Shown one piece after another: positions 60,776 through 64,000 of a stretch of 64,000 bases of DNA. Below the pieces are notes generated by a model, which was not told the DNA's origin, did no database searches, and saw only the letters and a program-made list of their open reading frames with translations. This stretch comes from CAZIPN01 sp964541225 (lineage in GTDB: Bacteria; Actinomycetota; Coriobacteriia; Anaerosomatales; JAAXUF01): contig CAZIPN010000002.1 in the NCBI GenBank assembly GCA_964541225.1, positions 62,001 through 126,000 of the forward strand, in the 5' to 3' direction. The translations under genes were made by a program, and so were the position numbers. The number at the start of each line of letters is the position of its first letter. Position 1 is the first letter of the stretch.

Positions 60776-61500
60776 GTGGCTTCTCCCCTCACGATCGTGC
60801 CGACGCGGGCGCCAGTGAGCGCCTTTTCGATGTTGTCGTCGGTCTCCATGTTGAACACGAGAATGGGCAGCGAGTTGTCCATGCACAACGAGATGGCGGT
60901 GGTGTCCATGACTTGCAGGCCCCGATTGATGACTTCGATGTAGGTGAGTTCGTCGAATTTGACGGCATCGGGGTGCTTCTTGGGGTCAGCATCGTAGATG
61001 CCGTCGACCTTAGTGGCCTTCATGATGCACTCGGCGTCGATTTCAAGTGAGCGCAGCGCTGCGGTGGTGTCGGTAGTGAAGTACGGATTGCCCGTGCCAG
61101 CAGCGAAAATCACCACGCGGCCCTTCTCCAAATGGCGAATGGCTCGGCGGCGAATGTAGGGCTCGGCGACTGCCTGCATCTCGATTGCGCTCATCACGCG
61201 GGTGAAGACCCCATGGCGCTCGAGCGCTTCTTGGAGCGCGAGCGAGTTCATGACGGTCGCGAGCATGCCGATGTAGTCGCCCTGCGCGCGATCCATGCCC
61301 TTTGCCGAGGCCGCAAGGCCACGAAAGATGTTGCCTCCGCCAACCACGATCGCAACTTCGATGCCGCCGTCTCGGGCCTTCTTGATCTGCTCGGCGAGTG
61401 AGTCAAGTACCTTCGGATCGATGCCGTAGCCAACATCGCCCATGAGCGCTTCGCCCGACAGCTTGAGCAGGACGCGGCGGAACCGATAGGTTGCGGACAC
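60772..61500 (-). CDS. pyrH: Uridylate kinase
   Basis: Converts UMP to UDP. The 242-residue amino-acid-kinase-fold enzyme has RVLLKLSGEALMG, IVVGGGNIFRG, and AAGTGNPYFTTDTTAALRS. The GTG at 61498-61500 has AAGGGA seven bases upstream; a GTG two codons earlier is too close to it. It keeps the canonical tsf-pyrH-frr order, although a hairpin and 155 bases separate it from tsf. Confidence 0.96.
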   Translation of the reverse strand: MSATYRFRRVLLKLSGEALMGDVGYGIDPKVLDSLAEQIKKARDGGIEVAIVVGGGNIFRGLAASAKGMDRAQGDYIGMLATVMNSLALQEALERHGVFTRVMSAIEMQAVAEPYIRRRAIRHLEKGRVVIFAAGTGNPYFTTDTTAALRSLEIDAECIMKATKVDGIYDADPKKHPDAVKFDELTYIEVINRGLQVMDTTAISLCMDNSLPILVFNMETDDNIEKALTGARVGTIVRGEAT

Positions 61501-61567
61501 GGTCACTTCCCTTCGAGAAACAGCGTGTGCGAATTGGCGCGGCGACCTTCGGACAGGATACAGCAGA

Positions 61568-61593
61568 CAGGTCGGCACGTGGGTGCCGACCTG
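61568..61593 (-). terminator. Hairpin between tsf and pyrH
   Basis: CAGGTCGGCAC arms (11 bp, perfect) with a 4-base loop lie 63 bases after the tsf stop; TCTGCTGT follows on the minus strand. No U-run, so it is a partial or Rho-assisted terminator, or an mRNA stabiliser, between rpsB-tsf and pyrH-frr. Confidence 0.5.
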
Positions 61594-61655
61594 CGGGCAT
61601 TGTGTGTGGATCGAACGCTCGGCGAATCGTCGGAACCAGCCACCGTGCGGGCGCG

Positions 61656-62546
61656 CTACTCGGCAGCTGACTCGCCGAGGACGAAGCGCTCGAACGTGAC
61701 GATGGTGAGTTCGTCGCCGACGGCCTTGCCGGACTCGGCAGCATACTGTGCCACGGTCACATCCGGGTTCTTGACGAAGGGCTGCTCGACGAGCGCAACC
61801 TCCTTGAAGAACTTCTCCAGGCGTCCCGTGGCGATCTTCTCCTGGATCGCCTCAGGCTTGCCAGACTCGGCGGCCTGCGCTTTGTATATGGACATCTCGT
61901 GCTCGATGGTCTCGGCGTCGGCGTCCTCTCGGCGAACGAAGTACGGCGAGGCCGCGGCGACCTGCATGGCCACGTCGCGGGCGAACTGCTTGAAGGTCGG
62001 GTCCTCGGCGGTCTCGGCCTTGGTGAATGCGACAACGACGAGCACGCCGATTCGGCCGCCTCCATGAATGTAGGTGGCTACGGCACCGGTGCCACTCACT
62101 TCCTCGCGCACGAAGCGGGCCACGCCCATGTTCTCGCCGAGCTTGCTGACCTTCTCTCCCAGCAGGCCTTCGACGGTGATGCCGCGACCGGCGATCTCCT
62201 GGGTCATCAGGTGCTCGACGTCGGTGGGGGTCTCGGCTGCAATATGCTCGGCCACCTCGGCGGCAAAGCCCGTGAACTCGGCGTTGCGGCCGACGAAGTC
62301 GGTCTCGGAGTTCACCTCGACAAGTACGCCGACTTTGCTATCTGCCGAGACGAAGGCAGCGACAACGCCCTCGTTTGTGGCTCGCCCGGCCTTCTTGGCG
62401 AGCGCAGCCAGACCGCGTGTGCGCAGAATGTCGACCGCCGCGTCCAGGTCGCCTCCGGACTCCGAAAGCGCCTTCTTGCACTCCATCATTCCTGCTCCGG
62501 TGCACTCACGGAGCTCCTTGACCATGCTGGCAGTGATCTCAGCCAT
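61656..62546 (-). CDS. tsf: Elongation factor Ts
   Basis: Nucleotide-exchange factor for EF-Tu. The 296-residue protein has an N-terminal UBA-like domain (MVKELRECTGAGMMECKKAL) and the TDFVGRN motif (ETDFVGRNAEF) that invades EF-Tu, then two dimerisation-like subdomains. It ends FERFVLGESAAE. It follows rpsB by 42 bases. Confidence 0.97.
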   Translation of the reverse strand: MAEITASMVKELRECTGAGMMECKKALSESGGDLDAAVDILRTRGLAALAKKAGRATNEGVVAAFVSADSKVGVLVEVNSETDFVGRNAEFTGFAAEVAEHIAAETPTDVEHLMTQEIAGRGITVEGLLGEKVSKLGENMGVARFVREEVSGTGAVATYIHGGGRIGVLVVVAFTKAETAEDPTFKQFARDVAMQVAAASPYFVRREDADAETIEHEMSIYKAQAAESGKPEAIQEKIATGRLEKFFKEVALVEQPFVKNPDVTVAQYAAESGKAVGDELTIVTFERFVLGESAAE

Positions 62547-62588
62547 GGGTGGTTCCTCTCAACTCGAGTCTGTAGATGTCGGGTGGGG

Positions 62589-63668
62589 CTAGTTGGCCAC
62601 GTCCACTTCGGCTTCTTCGGCCTTCTTGGACGTGCGTGCGGTCTTCGCCTTGGCAGGTGCCTTCTTCTCGGCCTTGGGCTCGTCGTCCGCCGCTGCCTTG
62701 GCCTTGGAAGCCTTCTCGGCCTTGGAGTCCGATTTCGCCGCCGCTTCTGCCGTCGCGGCGTCCGGTGTCACTTCTGCTGCCACGGCTTCGGGTGCCGCTT
62801 CCGCGCTGGCCTCAGCAGCCGGTTCGACGGGTGGCTTCGCTGCGGCGCTCGCCGTTTCAGCGGCCGCTTCGGCAACTTCTTCGAGCGCGGCTGCGGGACT
62901 CTCGGTTTCTGCGCATGCGTCGCCGGACACGATTGTCGGGACGGGCGTGTCAGTTGGGACGACCGTCGGGACGTCGGCATTCTGAAGACCTGACCGGCCC
63001 TCCAAGACGGCGTCCGCGATGACGCGACACATCAGAGCCACCGAGCGGATCGCATCGTCGTTGCCAGGGATAACGTAGTCCACGTCGTCAGGGTCGGCGT
63101 TGGTATCGACCAGGCCGATGATCGGGATGCGAAGACGCTGGGCCTCGTGGATCGCGATTTCTTCGCGCTTGGTGTCCACGACGAAGATCGCGCTTGGCAA
63201 CGACGTCATGTTGCGCACGCCATTCAGGTTGCCTTGCAGCTTCGTGAGTTCTTTGCGAAGAAGCAGCTGCTCCTTCTTGGGAAGGGTAGCCATTCGGCCA
63301 TCAGCTTCCATCGCCTCGAGCTGCTCCATGTGGGCGATGCGCTCCCGCATTGTCACGAAGTTCGTGAGCATGCCGCCAAGCCACCGGTTGTTGACGTAGG
63401 GTTGCTCGGCACGTTCTGCCTCTCCGCGGATGGGTTCTTGCGCCTGCTTCTTGGTGCCGACGAAAAGGATTGAACCGTTGCGCTGGCCGATGGAACGCGC
63501 GAAGTTGTATGCGTTCTCGAGTTCACGAAGCGTGCGCTGGAGATCGAGGATATAGTTGCCGCCGCGCTCCGCGAAGATGTATGGCTTCATCTTCGGGTTC
63601 CAGCGGCGCGTCTGGTGTCCAAAGTGGACACCCGCCTCGAGCAGGTTCTTCATAGTGACAACGGGCAT
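62589..63668 (-). CDS. rpsB: 30S ribosomal protein S2 with long C-terminal tail
   Basis: Residues 1 to about 229 are a standard S2 (MKNLLEAGVHFGHQTRRWNPKMKPYIF, NNRWLGGMLTNF, PGNDDAIRSVALMCRVIADA). The remaining 130 residues are a Glu/Ala/Lys-rich, disordered-looking tail, ending KKAEEAEVDVAN. Actinobacterial S2 proteins often have extensions, but this one is long. GGAGG precedes the ATG; promoter at 63785-63812. Confidence 0.96.
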   Translation of the reverse strand: MPVVTMKNLLEAGVHFGHQTRRWNPKMKPYIFAERGGNYILDLQRTLRELENAYNFARSIGQRNGSILFVGTKKQAQEPIRGEAERAEQPYVNNRWLGGMLTNFVTMRERIAHMEQLEAMEADGRMATLPKKEQLLLRKELTKLQGNLNGVRNMTSLPSAIFVVDTKREEIAIHEAQRLRIPIIGLVDTNADPDDVDYVIPGNDDAIRSVALMCRVIADAVLEGRSGLQNADVPTVVPTDTPVPTIVSGDACAETESPAAALEEVAEAAAETASAAAKPPVEPAAEASAEAAPEAVAAEVTPDAATAEAAAKSDSKAEKASKAKAAADDEPKAEKKAPAKAKTARTSKKAEEAEVDVAN

Positions 63669-63784
63669 GGTGAAACCTCCTGGTTGGTTGTTCCTCCACC
63701 CGCCTCATCCCTCAGGCGCGACCATCGTTATCCGATGGCACCTTCGCGCCGAAGTCCGCGGGTGTGTGTAATAAGAGCCTAGGA

Positions 63785-63812
63785 AGTATAGCAAAACACA
63801 CGCTGATTACAA
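63785..63812 (-). promoter_or_regulatory. Promoter of rpsB-tsf
   Basis: Minus strand: TTGTAA (63807-63812), 16-base spacer, TATACT (63785-63790), about 117 bases upstream of the rpsB start. The -35 box lies inside the terminator hairpin of the upstream sigma factor gene. Confidence 0.6.
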
Positions 63813-63825
63813 CGCACAATCAGCG
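63791..63825 (-). terminator. Intrinsic terminator of the sigma factor gene
   Basis: CGCTGATT arms (8 bp, 63818-63825 and 63801-63808) with a 9-base loop, followed on the minus strand by TGTGTTTTGC. It lies 44 bases past the sigma factor stop. Confidence 0.75.
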
Positions 63826-63869
63826 TTCGTAGCGCCCGAAACATGGGTCGATCGTGTGGGCCAGGGAGT

Positions 63870-64000
63870 CTAGGAAGTCGTTGCGTGGACGGCGTGGAGT
63901 TTTGCGCGCAGGCGCAGTACAGCCTTGGTGTGCAGCTGGCTCACACGCGATTCGGTCACGCCGAGAACCTGGCCGATCTCTTTGAGTGTGAGGCCCTCGT
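63870..64000 (-). CDS. FliA/WhiG-type sigma factor, 3' end only
   Basis: The last 43 codons run from the right edge to a TAG at 63870-63872. They encode sigma-70 region 4, the -35-binding HTH: EGLTLKEIGQVLGVTESRVS and QLHTKAVLRLRAKL. The LTLKEIGxVLGVTESRVSQLHTKA pattern is characteristic of sigma-28 (FliA/WhiG/SigD) factors rather than SigA. In Firmicutes and actinobacteria this gene often precedes rpsB. Flagellar or developmental function cannot be decided from this part. Confidence 0.88.
   Translation of the reverse strand, partial: EGLTLKEIGQVLGVTESRVSQLHTKAVLRLRAKLHAVHATTS

Overview
The window looks like a chromosomal fragment from a high-GC actinobacterium, most likely an anaerobic or facultative lineage related to Coriobacteriia. 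This is an inference from gene content and order, not from a marker search. The evidence is: an actinobacterial/Firmicutes-type order of housekeeping genes; a CGAAC-N4-GTTCG (Gram-positive type) SOS box before recA; RNase J; the DXP isoprenoid pathway; and anaerobe-type iron-sulfur genes, namely an EFR1-type flavodoxin-ferredoxin, ferredoxin-containing MinD ATPases, NifX-like proteins and a twelve-heme cytochrome. Most genes lie on the minus strand. It is a draft assembly with three 100-N gaps.

Layout. (1) 1-17.4 kb, minus strand: recX, recA, thpR, cinA, pgsA, rimO, yajQ, a RodZ-like gene, ftsK, uppP, rnj, dapA, an aspartokinase fused to a methyltransferase, dapB, an M16 peptidase and a PpiC parvulin. 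(2) 17.6-39.6 kb, accessory region on both strands: a DUF1566 lipoprotein; a TIM-barrel hydrolase-like protein; a sugar ABC transporter; an electron-transfer operon (2x[4Fe-4S] protein, FAD/NAD oxidoreductase, membrane b-type protein, dodecaheme cytochrome c); a LysR regulator facing a 47-residue Cys-rich membrane peptide; an EFR1 protein; a PadR/DUF5320/NifX/NifX/MinD/MinD operon; an NmrA-type protein; a Rieske protein with an altered ligand; a PfkB kinase; and several lipoproteins and orphan genes. (3) 39.8-51.6 kb, minus strand: the rimP-nusA-ylxR-infB-rbfA-nrnA-truB-(DUF2007-like)-ribF-rpsO-pnp translation and RNA-processing block. (4) 51.7-52.7 kb: two small plus-strand genes. (5) 52.8-64 kb, minus strand: rpsB-tsf-pyrH-frr-uppS-cdsA-dxr-rseP-ispG-proS, preceded by the end of a FliA/WhiG-type sigma factor.

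How it works together. The housekeeping blocks cover translation, RNA decay, lysine/diaminopimelate synthesis, isoprenoid, undecaprenyl and phospholipid synthesis, chromosome segregation and recombination. In many Gram-positive genomes pnp, the M16 peptidase, dap genes, rnj, ftsK, pgsA, cinA and recA are close neighbours. Here about 22 kb of accessory genes separates pnp from the M16 gene, so region 2 is probably an insertion between conserved blocks. Region 2 is dominated by redox functions: electrons could pass from NAD(P)H or ferredoxin through a membrane cytochrome to a multiheme cytochrome. The MinD/NifX set resembles the Desulfovibrio orange-protein (ORP) gene set.

Sequence quality. Each N gap is flanked by an exact 55-bp duplication. 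Removing the Ns and one copy restores an intact frr, an intact DUF5320 gene and an intact 222-codon gene, so these gaps are almost certainly unmerged contig-end overlaps.
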